A stretch of 5,570 bases of DNA, from the NCBI GenBank assembly GCA_021813225.1, contig JAKALH010000217.1, forward strand, positions 1 through 5,570, written 5' to 3'. Positions 1 to 5,271 of this stretch are shown one piece after another. The DNA comes from Chloroflexota bacterium (lineage in GTDB: Bacteria; Chloroflexota; Anaerolineae; J036; Brachytrichaceae). The notes beneath the pieces were generated by a model. It had not been told where the DNA came from. It made no database searches and saw nothing but the letters and a program-made list of their open reading frames with translations. A program made the position numbers and the translations under genes. Each line of letters starts with the position of its first letter. The first letter of the stretch is position 1.

Positions 1-185
1 GCTGTCCGGATATCCATGGACTCCACCGCCATCACCAAGAACATAAGGAATACTTGATAGTCTGGCCGAAGATTTAGCAGCTTCTCCCCACAACCCGTTA
101 CCGGTATGGGGAGATTGATGTCCAGCGTGAGGAGCGTTATTGCAATCACGCTGCTACCAAATGCTTCAAGGCGACCAGTTCCCGT
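1..185 (-). pseudogene. Start-less, eroded TMEM175/DUF1211-family membrane protein fragment (runs off left edge)
   Basis: Reading leftward from 185, one frame is open to the window edge (61 codons). It gives GRLEAFGSSVIAI, then TLLTLDINLP. This is the first transmembrane helix of the TMEM175/DUF1211 potassium-channel family, where R-x-x-x-F-S-D is the signature. Arg and Phe are kept, but Ser-Asp has become Gly-Ser, and about two residues seem missing before TLL. A later stretch, LRPDYQVFLMFLVMAV (about 9-60), fits the family's LWP...helix-2 region, with Trp replaced by Arg. There is no ATG, GTG or TTG before the motif. The codon where Met is expected is ACG (183-185), one transition from ATG, and no good ribosome site precedes it. 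The frame begins six bases after the dehydrogenase stop, so it was probably the last gene of that operon. The family match is from memory of the signature. A divergent live gene with an ACG start is possible but less likely. Confidence 0.6.
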
Positions 186-191
186 AATGCG

Positions 192-1247
192 TTAATTCGC
201 CAACGTTCCCATATCAATTACAAAACGGTATTTCACATCACCTTTCACAGTTCTGTCGTAGGCCGCATTGATATTCTTGATGTCGATCATCTCGATATCA
301 CAAGTGATATTGTGCTTGCCACAGAAATCAAGCATTTCTTGCGTTTCTGGCAAGCCACCTATAAGCGAACCTGCCATGCTGCGACGCTTAAAGATGAACG
401 GAACACCGCTCACTTTTGTCAGAGCTTCGACCGCACCGACTATTACCATGGTGCCGTCGAGCTTAAGCAGCCCCATGTACGGATTGACGTCATGCCCAAC
501 AGGAATAGTGTTAAGCAGAAAATCAAAGCTGCCCTGTGCTGCTGTCATCGCGCTTGCATCCGTGGAGATCAGAACCCCATCGGCGCCCAGTCTCTTGGCA
601 TCTTTGCCTTTTGCCGGTGAAGTCGTAATCATCGTGACATGTGCGCCCATGGCATGCGCGAACTTAATGCCCATGTGCCCAAGACCGCCGAGACCAATGA
701 TACCGACCTTCTGTCCTGAGCTGACCTTCCAATGCTTGAGCGGCGAGTAAGTAGTGATGCCTGCGCATAAAAGTGGTGCCGCAGCGGCGGGGTCAAGGTT
801 ATCAGGCACACGTAAAACAAAGCGTTCACTCACCGTGATCTTGTCGGAATAGCCGCCAAAGGTATGAGTATGCGGGGTGCCACCGATTTTATCTTCACTG
901 CCATAAGTCCCAGTCCAGCCATTCTCGCAATACTGTTCCAGGCCTTCCTTGCAGGGTTCGCACTCACGGCAGCTGTCAACCAGGCACCCTACTCCGACTA
1001 ACTCGCCAGCTTTGAATCTGGACACATTATTGCCGACCGCCCGCACACGCCCGATAATCTCGTGTCCTGGTACGAATGGGTAATGCGTATGACCCCATTC
1101 ATTGCGTGCCGAGTGAATGTCCGAATGACAGACGCCGCAGTACAAAATGTCAATGACGACGTCTTGAGGACCCGGTTCCCGACGATCAAATTCAAACGGC
1201 TTCAGTTTATCTGTTGCGGAATTGTTGGCATAACCAGATGCTTTCAC
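192..1247 (-). CDS. Zinc-dependent medium-chain alcohol/aldehyde dehydrogenase, YahK/cinnamyl-alcohol-dehydrogenase type
   Basis: The predicted 351-residue cytosolic enzyme interconverts aldehydes and primary alcohols, probably acting mainly as an NADPH-linked aldehyde reductase. Catalytic zinc ligands are Cys40, His62-Glu63 (in PGHE) and Cys161 (in LLCAGITTYSPL). Structural zinc ligands are Cys93, Cys96, Cys99 and Cys107. The Rossmann motif GLGGLG lies at 185-190. The following TTSPAK stretch has the Ser/Lys pattern that binds the NADPH phosphate in this family. Length and sequence closely follow E. coli YahK (about 349 residues). I chose GTG at 1247 because GAAAGGAG (1255-1262) sits seven bases upstream and the protein then starts like YahK. 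A start at 1334 would add 29 unrelated residues and overlap the SDR gene. It lies 37 bases after the SDR stop, so the two are very probably co-transcribed. The DNA is visibly more AT-rich than the SDR and dioxygenase genes, which may point to a different origin. Physiological substrate unknown. Confidence 0.93.
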   Translation of the reverse strand: MKASGYANNSATDKLKPFEFDRREPGPQDVVIDILYCGVCHSDIHSARNEWGHTHYPFVPGHEIIGRVRAVGNNVSRFKAGELVGVGCLVDSCRECEPCKEGLEQYCENGWTGTYGSEDKIGGTPHTHTFGGYSDKITVSERFVLRVPDNLDPAAAAPLLCAGITTYSPLKHWKVSSGQKVGIIGLGGLGHMGIKFAHAMGAHVTMITTSPAKGKDAKRLGADGVLISTDASAMTAAQGSFDFLLNTIPVGHDVNPYMGLLKLDGTMVIVGAVEALTKVSGVPFIFKRRSMAGSLIGGLPETQEMLDFCGKHNITCDIEMIDIKNINAAYDRTVKGDVKYRFVIDMGTLAN

Positions 1248-1254
1248 TTTAAAT

Positions 1255-1262
1255 CTCCTTTC
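1255..1262 (-). promoter_or_regulatory. Ribosome binding site fixing the GTG start of the dehydrogenase
   Basis: On the minus strand GAAAGGAG is followed by seven bases and GTG (1247-1245). No comparable site precedes the more upstream in-frame start at 1334, which lies inside the SDR coding sequence. Confidence 0.8.
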
Positions 1263-1284
1263 ATAATTAGGATTAATTGCTTTC

Positions 1285-2112
1285 TTACTTCGGCGCAAGT
1301 TCGCCGAACAAGTAAGACGATGTGACTCCGCCATCCATCAGAAAGTCGCTGCCGGTAATAAACGTCCCGTCCGGACCCATGAGCAATGCGGCAACGTTGC
1401 CGACTTCATCCGGCGTACCGGCCCGCCCAGCCGGACACATATCGATCATGCGCCGATAGCCGGCGCCTCGCGGTCCGTTCAGCTCATCATTCGCGAGCGG
1501 TGTGATGATGATACCGGGGCTAATGGCGTTGACGCGGGCTCCGCGCTTGCCCCAACGAATAGCCTCAGCCATTACCCGAAGCGAGTTGCCGCGCTTGGAG
1601 ACCTGATAGGCGTGTAATGTATCCCGTATCTGCTCCGGTTGAAGTATTGGCAATGCGAGCAGCTCATCAGTGGGCGTGGTTGCCAGTGCCCTGTCCTGTT
1701 CGGGTGACAACGCCGGCAAACGGTGACCCGATTGTGAAGCAATAACAACGCCCGACCCGCCGCTGGCGATCACATTGCCGAACAACTCCAGTACCAGCGC
1801 CGTACCATAGAGATCGACATGCAGTATTGCCTCAATGGGTGCCTGTGACGGAGAAACACCGGCGGCATGAATCAGGCCGGTGATATTCCCGATGGATGTG
1901 GCTACCTCGATGAGCGCGCTGACCGATTTGCGTGAAGAAACATCGACCAACGTCGTGGTTGTCTCGAACCCCGCATCGCCAAGAATTGTTGCCGCTGCGT
2001 CAACGTTGTCTCGGCGCAGATCCGACAGTAAAACATGGTGGCCAGCCCCAACTCGTCGGGAAATCGCCTGACCTATCGATCCTGAACCGATGACAACAAT
2101 GACATTTTTCAT
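1285..2112 (-). CDS. Short-chain dehydrogenase/reductase (SDR) with atypical catalytic tetrad
   Basis: A 275-residue cytosolic NAD(P)H oxidoreductase of the classical SDR fold. It has GSGSIGQAI (9-17) as a shortened TGxxxGxG nucleotide motif, Asp31 after beta-2 (hinting at NAD(H) preference), Asp57-Val58 near the adenine, HAAG (82-85) in place of NNAG, Ser126/Ser128, Tyr169-x3-Lys173, and the SPG...TPL loop at 198-206. The C-terminal GSDFLMDGG is typical. Two oddities stand out. The helix-4 Asn of the usual Asn-Ser-Tyr-Lys tetrad appears as Asp100 (VDLYGT). Ser and Tyr are about 43 residues apart instead of about 13, so roughly 30 residues (about 130-165) are inserted next to the active site. 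The ATG at 2112 has AAAAGGG (2120-2126) seven bases upstream. Neighbours are the dehydrogenase 37 bases downstream and the MFS remnant upstream. Substrate unknown; a small ketone, aldehyde or quinone is plausible. Confidence 0.9.
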   Translation of the reverse strand: MKNVIVVIGSGSIGQAISRRVGAGHHVLLSDLRRDNVDAAATILGDAGFETTTTLVDVSSRKSVSALIEVATSIGNITGLIHAAGVSPSQAPIEAILHVDLYGTALVLELFGNVIASGGSGVVIASQSGHRLPALSPEQDRALATTPTDELLALPILQPEQIRDTLHAYQVSKRGNSLRVMAEAIRWGKRGARVNAISPGIIITPLANDELNGPRGAGYRRMIDMCPAGRAGTPDEVGNVAALLMGPDGTFITGSDFLMDGGVTSSYLFGELAPK

Positions 2113-2228
2113 GGTATCGCCCTTTTGCTCATCTCTTTAGCGCTACGCTGCTTTGCCCGCGTCGGTGATTTACCGCGCGTCCCGGTTAGAGCTCGTACCG
2201 AAACTGGCATCGGTTTCGTGCGCAGCCC

Positions 2229-2405
2229 TTACGCAAGGGTATGACCATTTTGAACCCGAGACAGACCGATGAACGCGAAGCCGAGGCTATGCTGGATCTT
2301 CGGTAAACCCGTTATCAAGATAGAAACATCAAGCACAATCATGACAAAGCTGACCGAGACAATCGTGAGCGCGGTCCAGCGCTGGGATTGATAGTTTTCC
2401 GCTAA
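2229..2405 (-). pseudogene. Remnant of a DHA2/EmrB-type MFS efflux transporter (N-terminal fragment)
   Basis: In the frame beginning at 2405 the DNA encodes about 58 residues ending in TAA (2231-2229). RWTALTIVSVSFVMIVLDVS is transmembrane helix 1 of 14-helix DHA2 drug transporters. ILITGLPKIQHSLGF and GLSRVQNGHTLA follow, corresponding to the VNVALPxIQ...LGFS and GLxWVxNAYTLAFG motifs. The stop falls where helix 2 should begin, so more than 400 residues of a normal transporter are missing. No ATG, GTG or TTG opens the frame, and it overlaps the last bases of the cupin gene. After the stop the same frame stays open for 39 codons (basic, not membrane-like) and ends in a TGA overlapping the SDR ATG. 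That could be the old C-terminal end left by an internal deletion, or chance. I infer a transporter gene once sat between cupin and SDR and has been lost. The family assignment rests on motif recognition only. Confidence 0.7.
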
Positions 2406-2812
2406 TTGTTCCTTTTTGCAGATTGATATTGTTCGTCGCTGACCTGTTCCATGAAGTCAGCGGTTTTGCCATCAAGTCGTTCCTGAATGGCAATGTGTGT
2501 CATGGCACTGTCCACAGAGGCGCCGTGCCAGTGTTTTTCGCCCGGTGCGATAGACACCACATCTCCAGGGCGGATTTCCTCAACGGGTTTGCCCCACAAC
2601 TGGATCTGCCCACGGCCGGCGGTCACGATCAGGGTTTGCCCCAGGGGGTGACTGTGCCAGGCAGTGCGGGCGCCTGGTTCGAAGGTAACCGAGGCACCAG
2701 TGGCTCGTGCCGGTTGGCCGGCATCGAATAGTGTCTCGACGCGCACCGGACCCGTGAAGTAGTTTTCCGGACCCTGGCTGGCGGATCGGGTGCCATGGCG
2801 GGCGATATTCAT
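2402..2812 (-). CDS. Small cupin of the manganese hydroxynitrile-lyase (GtHNL/AtHNL) type
   Basis: A 136-residue single-domain cupin. Motif 1 is GARTAWHSHPLGQTLIVTAG (47-66), with Gln59 replacing the usual Glu. Motif 2 is PGDVVSIAPGEKHWHGA (82-98). Metal ligands are therefore His53, His55, Gln59 and His94, the 3-His/1-Gln manganese site of the bacterial hydroxynitrile lyase from Granulicella tundricola. Numbering from the chosen Met, the positions known from that enzyme's active site (Ala40, Val42, His106, Gln110) are all conserved, which also supports the start. These proteins release or add cyanide to cyanohydrins in vitro, and their natural role is unsettled. They often occur beside redox enzymes and LysR regulators, as here. 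ATG at 2812 follows AAGGAGGT (2817-2824); the alternative GTG at 2827 overlaps that site and is unlikely. It is the first gene of the minus-strand operon, divergent from lysR. No signal peptide is seen, so it is cytosolic. Confidence 0.9.
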   Translation of the reverse strand: MNIARHGTRSASQGPENYFTGPVRVETLFDAGQPARATGASVTFEPGARTAWHSHPLGQTLIVTAGRGQIQLWGKPVEEIRPGDVVSIAPGEKHWHGASVDSAMTHIAIQERLDGKTADFMEQVSDEQYQSAKRNN

Positions 2813-2816
2813 ATGT

Positions 2817-2824
2817 ACCTCCTT
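2817..2824 (-). promoter_or_regulatory. Strong ribosome binding site of the cupin gene
   Basis: AAGGAGGT on the minus strand is a near-perfect anti-16S match, four bases before the ATG at 2812. It rules against the in-frame GTG at 2827, whose codons run through this site. Confidence 0.85.
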
Positions 2825-2859
2825 CACTCAGAACAGCGGGTACTGTCTTGATGACGCAC

Positions 2860-2904
2860 AGTGTAGGCTGGTGTGCTATTAAGACATATGGCATATTGAT
2901 TCAT
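2860..2904. promoter_or_regulatory. Divergent lysR/cupin control region with candidate LysR operator and cupin -10
   Basis: The 115 bases between the cupin and lysR starts are AT-rich next to lysR. ATATG-G-CATAT (2886-2896) is a perfect inverted repeat centred on 2891, and the symmetry recurs further out (2881-2882/2900-2901 and 2878-2879/2903-2904). A second pair, GACAT (2883-2887) and ATGTC (2903-2907), interleaves with it. On the minus strand TACACT (2865-2860) could be a weak -10 for the cupin operon, which would put the dyad near its -35, as expected for a LysR-activated promoter lacking a good -35 box. No clear -35 was found for either gene. The operator role is inferred from position and symmetry only. 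Confidence 0.4.
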
Positions 2905-2927
2905 GTCGTATTAATGTGTACTTAATA

Positions 2928-3821
2928 ATGAACAAGGACCAGCTGGACGGGTTACTGGCACTGAAACTGGTGGCAGACAGGCGCAGCTTCACCGCAGCAG
3001 CCAACGAGCTGGGGATTTCCCCGCCCGCGGTCAGCCAAATCATCAAACAGCTCGAAACTCGCCTCGGTGTGGCCCTGCTCTCCCGCACAACGCGCAGCAC
3101 CCATCTCACAGAAGCCGGTGAACGGTTCCTGAATCAGGCCGGGCCAGCGCTGGATCAAATTCTCGTGGCGCTGGAGGGTGTCGGCGATTACGCATCTCGA
3201 CCTACCGGACTGCTCCGCCTAAACCTGCCACGCGCCGTTTATCCCGGTTACATGGCATCGCTTATTTCGAGCTTTCATCAGAAGTATCCCGATATTTCCG
3301 TGGAATTGTATTTTCAGGACGAGGAAACCGATGTCGTGGCTCATGGTTTCGATGCAGGAGTGCGCCTGTCGGATACGCTGGCGCGAGACATGGTCGCTAT
3401 CAAGCTCTACGGACCGGTACGCTTTGTCACCTCAGGCGCACCCGAATACTTCCAGAAGGCAGGTCGGCCAAAACATCCGCGAGACCTGCTTGCGCACAAT
3501 TGTCTTCGGATCCGCTTTGGCAATGCGGACATCTACGAGCACTGGGAATACACGGAGCAAGGCAATAACTTCTCCGTCCACGTCAGCGGCACACTGATTA
3601 TGAACGACGTCTTCATGCTGGCAAATGCCGCTCTTGACGGAACAGGGCTGATCTATACCACCGAGGATTCGATAGCGGATAACCTGAAAAGCGGCAGGCT
3701 CGAAACCGTCCTCGATCCTTACGCTGCGACCAGTACAGGCTTCTATCTGTATTATCCCCGACGCTCGCGGATGCTGCCCAAGTTGCGTGCGCTTATTGAT
3801 CATATCCGCGAATCAAACTAG
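2928..3821 (+). CDS. LysR-family transcriptional regulator, divergent from the cupin operon
   Basis: A 297-residue protein of normal LysR length. The winged helix-turn-helix spans about residues 5-64, with SFTAAANELGISPPAVSQII as the helix-turn-helix core and LLSRTTRSTHLTEAG as the wing. A linker helix (about 65-88) leads to the periplasmic-binding-protein-like effector domain (about 91-295), close to the CrgA-like LysR group by its opening GLLRLNLPRAVYPGYM. By family rule it binds DNA as a tetramer and changes its activity when a small ligand binds between the effector subdomains. Its position, back to back with the cupin-SDR-dehydrogenase train, suggests it controls that train and its own gene. 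I chose ATG at 2928; an in-frame GTG at 2916 would add four residues. Neither has a clear ribosome site, so expression may be low. The inducer cannot be read from the sequence. It ends tail to tail with the dioxygenase gene. Confidence 0.93.
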   Translation: MNKDQLDGLLALKLVADRRSFTAAANELGISPPAVSQIIKQLETRLGVALLSRTTRSTHLTEAGERFLNQAGPALDQILVALEGVGDYASRPTGLLRLNLPRAVYPGYMASLISSFHQKYPDISVELYFQDEETDVVAHGFDAGVRLSDTLARDMVAIKLYGPVRFVTSGAPEYFQKAGRPKHPRDLLAHNCLRIRFGNADIYEHWEYTEQGNNFSVHVSGTLIMNDVFMLANAALDGTGLIYTTEDSIADNLKSGRLETVLDPYAATSTGFYLYYPRRSRMLPKLRALIDHIRESN

Positions 3822-3890
3822 CCCGGATGTTTGCCGGGGTTGCCAGGGCGCAAAGAGGATGGGATACAGTGATCCGTATCCGGGATCTGT
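3822..3890. terminator. Candidate weak bidirectional terminator between convergent genes
   Basis: The region between the lysR stop and the dioxygenase stop starts with CCCGG-7 nt-CCGGG (3822-3838). It then has GGATAC-8 nt-GTATCC (3862-3881), which overlaps a competing stem GATCC-7 nt-GGATC (3871-3887). No T-run follows on either strand, so a classical intrinsic terminator is not shown. The position between converging genes is the main argument. The rest, to 3977, holds nothing I recognise. Confidence 0.25.
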
Positions 3891-3977
3891 CCGCCGCGCT
3901 GGCCGCGACGAACTGGCCTGGGCAACTACAGAACTGTCAAATCAGCTTGTCCTGGTAAACTCTCTGTACCACGGCTG

Positions 3978-4748
3978 TCAGCCAATCTGTACTGCGAGCA
4001 TAGAGAGTGACCCACCCTCAATGCCTTCGACGGGAAACCGGACTGCTTCCCCGGGCTGTCTTGTTCCGAGAACGTAGAGCAGCGGCAGATAGTGGTCCGG
4101 GGTTGGTACGGAAAGCGCTGCATCGGCCGTCAGGGATCCGAAATTGATCAAGGACTCGGCATCAGCGGCGACCACTTTCTGCCGGACAGCGTTTTCAAAC
4201 CGGACAGCCCAGTCATAGGGCTCCCGCTGACTCTGGTTCCAGGCATAGGTACGGAGATTGTGTACCAGGTTGCCGCTGCCGGCGATCAGCACACCCTCCT
4301 CGCGCAGCGGCATCAGCTTTCGGCCGATATCGAAATGGTATCGGGCGGGCATGGTCCCGTCGATGCTGAGCTGGACGATGGGAATGTCGGCAGCCGGATA
4401 GACATGCCTGAATACGGACCATGTACCATGGTCGAGACCCCAGGAGTCGTCAAGAGCCACCTCCGCAGGCGCCAGCAGTTGCTGGACGTGGCGCGCAAGT
4501 TCCGGATCGCCGGGTGCCGGGTACTGCACCTCATACAGCTCGCTCGGGAATCCGCCGAAGTCGTGGATCGTGCGCGGTGCTGTGGCGATTGTCACTGCGG
4601 TCCCCGGCAGATACCAGTGCGCCGAGATTGCCAGGATGGCCCGGGGTCGCGGAATCTCCCTTCCGATCCGGTTCCAGGCGTCCGTATAACCATTGTGTGC
4701 CAGGGCATGCAGCGGATTACCGTGACCGAGGAAAATGGCGGGTATCAT
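3978..4748 (-). CDS. Class III extradiol ring-cleavage dioxygenase, YgiD/DODA (LigB) family
   Basis: A 256-residue cytosolic enzyme, nearly full length against E. coli YgiD, a 4,5-DOPA extradiol dioxygenase. It opens catechol rings next to the hydroxyl pair using a bound metal. Visible motifs are FLGHGNP (6-12), SAHW (42-45), IHDFGGFP (61-68), LDHGTW (105-110), SGNLVHNLR (158-166), PTPDHYLPLLYVLG (215-228) and the C-terminal VEGIEGGSLSMLAVQIG. By comparison with YgiD from memory, His9, His44, His163 and His219 are the metal and active-site histidines; all are present. ATG at 4748 has AAAGGA (4756-4761) seven bases upstream. It is on the same strand as the cupin operon but separated by lysR, so it must have its own promoter, probably within 4749-4900, where a 14-bp palindrome lies. 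It may act on a catechol or quinol linked to the neighbouring redox enzymes. The natural substrate is unknown. Confidence 0.92.
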   Translation of the reverse strand: MIPAIFLGHGNPLHALAHNGYTDAWNRIGREIPRPRAILAISAHWYLPGTAVTIATAPRTIHDFGGFPSELYEVQYPAPGDPELARHVQQLLAPAEVALDDSWGLDHGTWSVFRHVYPAADIPIVQLSIDGTMPARYHFDIGRKLMPLREEGVLIAGSGNLVHNLRTYAWNQSQREPYDWAVRFENAVRQKVVAADAESLINFGSLTADAALSVPTPDHYLPLLYVLGTRQPGEAVRFPVEGIEGGSLSMLAVQIG

Positions 4749-4800
4749 TAAGGTATCCTTTGTCGAGCGCTGTCGTTAGCGGCCATCGAAAGCGGCCTGA

Positions 4801-4814
4801 TCCGGTGCACCGGA
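4801..4814. promoter_or_regulatory. Perfect 14-bp palindrome upstream of the dioxygenase (candidate operator)
   Basis: TCCGGTGCACCGGA is fully self-complementary and starts 53 bases upstream of the dioxygenase ATG. On the dioxygenase strand an AT-rich tract (TTTTATTTT) lies directly before it, so it could be an operator just downstream of a -10 element. No regulator gene for it is identified. Confidence 0.4.
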
Positions 4815-4936
4815 AAATAAAATGCTCTATCGACAGGGTGTGCCGTTGACCTGTCCAGCGTCAGGGTGGAGCCGGTGCCATGGCATCTGATTTATACCGG
4901 CCTGCTGCCTGTACCGGTGTACCGCCCCACCATCAC

Positions 4937-4977
4937 TGCGGACCCACTTCGGGATCGCGCGTCCATCCGGGTCCGCA
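4937..4977. repeat. 41-base hairpin with 9-bp perfect stem
   Basis: TGCGGACCC (4937-4945) pairs perfectly with GGGTCCGCA (4969-4977). Inside, GGAT (4952-4955) can pair with ATCC (4965-4968), which directly abuts the outer stem, giving a longer bulged helix. A T-rich tract (5003-5007) lies 25 bases further on the plus strand, too far for a standard terminator. Function not evident. Confidence 0.5.
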
Positions 4978-5118
4978 CCGCGATTACCGCCTGTCGGCAT
5001 TCTTTTTCAGCATGGGATGTCAAAATTCCTCAGGATTATCCTTCAACATGTTGATATTGCATGGCACTTTACCGTGAGACTGGCGGCGGCCGGCGTGGAA
5101 AAGTTTTTATGCAACCGT

Positions 5119-5154
5119 CCACAGAATATTCAGCCACAGTCTATACTCTGTGGC
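5119..5154. promoter_or_regulatory. Inverted repeat enclosing a -10-like hexamer, with adjacent direct repeat
   Basis: GCCACAG (5133-5139) and CTGTGGC (5148-5154) form a perfect 7-bp inverted repeat around an eight-base spacer that contains TATACT (5142-5147). CCACAG also occurs at 5119-5124, exactly 15 bases before the copy at 5134, and the similarity extends as CCACAGnnTATnC. This suits a repressor site on a pilin promoter, but no -35 is visible at 17 bases. Confidence 0.4.
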
Positions 5155-5166
5155 AGCAGACTGTAC

Positions 5167-5181
5167 TTAGCTTAAAGCTAA
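5167..5181. promoter_or_regulatory. Perfect 7-bp inverted repeat with one-base centre
   Basis: TTAGCTT-A-AAGCTAA is a perfect dyad about 90 bases upstream of the pilin start. Its size and compact symmetry suit a dimeric DNA-binding protein; it is too tight to form a stable RNA hairpin. Function inferred from symmetry only. Confidence 0.4.
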
Positions 5182-5271
5182 ACCCGGGCCGCTAGGCTGG
5201 GTGGTGCGAAAAACAAGATCATCTTGGCCCAATTATATAGACCAGTACAGGCAGTGCCACGAAGAGCAACC

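Larger units (their letters stand above)
4749..5271. other. 523-base gene-free stretch rich in inverted repeats
   Basis: Between the dioxygenase start and the pilin start I recognise no protein in any frame; the open frames around 4866-5077 are short and match no family I know. The region must hold the outward promoter of each flanking gene. It contains several perfect palindromes listed separately, a 12-bp one at 5043-5054 (TCAACATGTTGA), and TGCCATGGCA at 4875-4884. Candidate -10 elements for the pilin are TATACT (5142-5147) and TATATA (5234-5239), neither with a good -35. No sigma-54 pattern (GG-N10-GC with TTGCA) was found. Confidence 0.6.

Noticed and set aside
83..114. Inverted repeat TCTCCCCA / TGGGGAGA as a terminator of the minus-strand operon
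   Set aside because: Loop of 16 bases, no T-run on either strand, and it lies inside the open frame of the TMEM175-like fragment, so it is better explained as coding sequence.
123..153. Inverted repeat CAGCGTGA / TCACGCTG as a terminator directly after the dehydrogenase
   Set aside because: No T-run on the minus strand and it coincides with the conserved helix-1 codons of the TMEM175-like fragment.
268..750. 160-codon plus-strand open frame
   Set aside because: It is antisense to the dehydrogenase, whose zinc and Rossmann motifs are unmistakable.
1248..1334. N-terminal extension of the dehydrogenase to 1334
   Set aside because: It would overlap the SDR gene by 50 bases, adds residues unlike the family, and bypasses the strong ribosome site at 1255-1262.
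4092..4751. 219-codon plus-strand open frame
   Set aside because: It is antisense to the well-supported dioxygenase and shows no recognisable motif.
5020..5049. Nine-codon minus-strand peptide MLKDNPEEF as the end of a lost gene
   Set aside because: The frame is closed by a stop about 26 codons upstream and the peptide is too short to assign.
4866..5077. Two overlapping plus-strand open frames of about 60 codons
   Set aside because: No ribosome site, no recognisable family, and the region is dominated by inverted repeats.
5133..5154. LexA-type SOS box
   Set aside because: The arms run ACAG-N8-CTGT, the reverse of the LexA order CTGT-N8-ACAG.
5080..5270. Sigma-54 promoter for the pilin
   Set aside because: No GG-N10-GC pair with a TTGCA-like -12 element was found on the plus strand.
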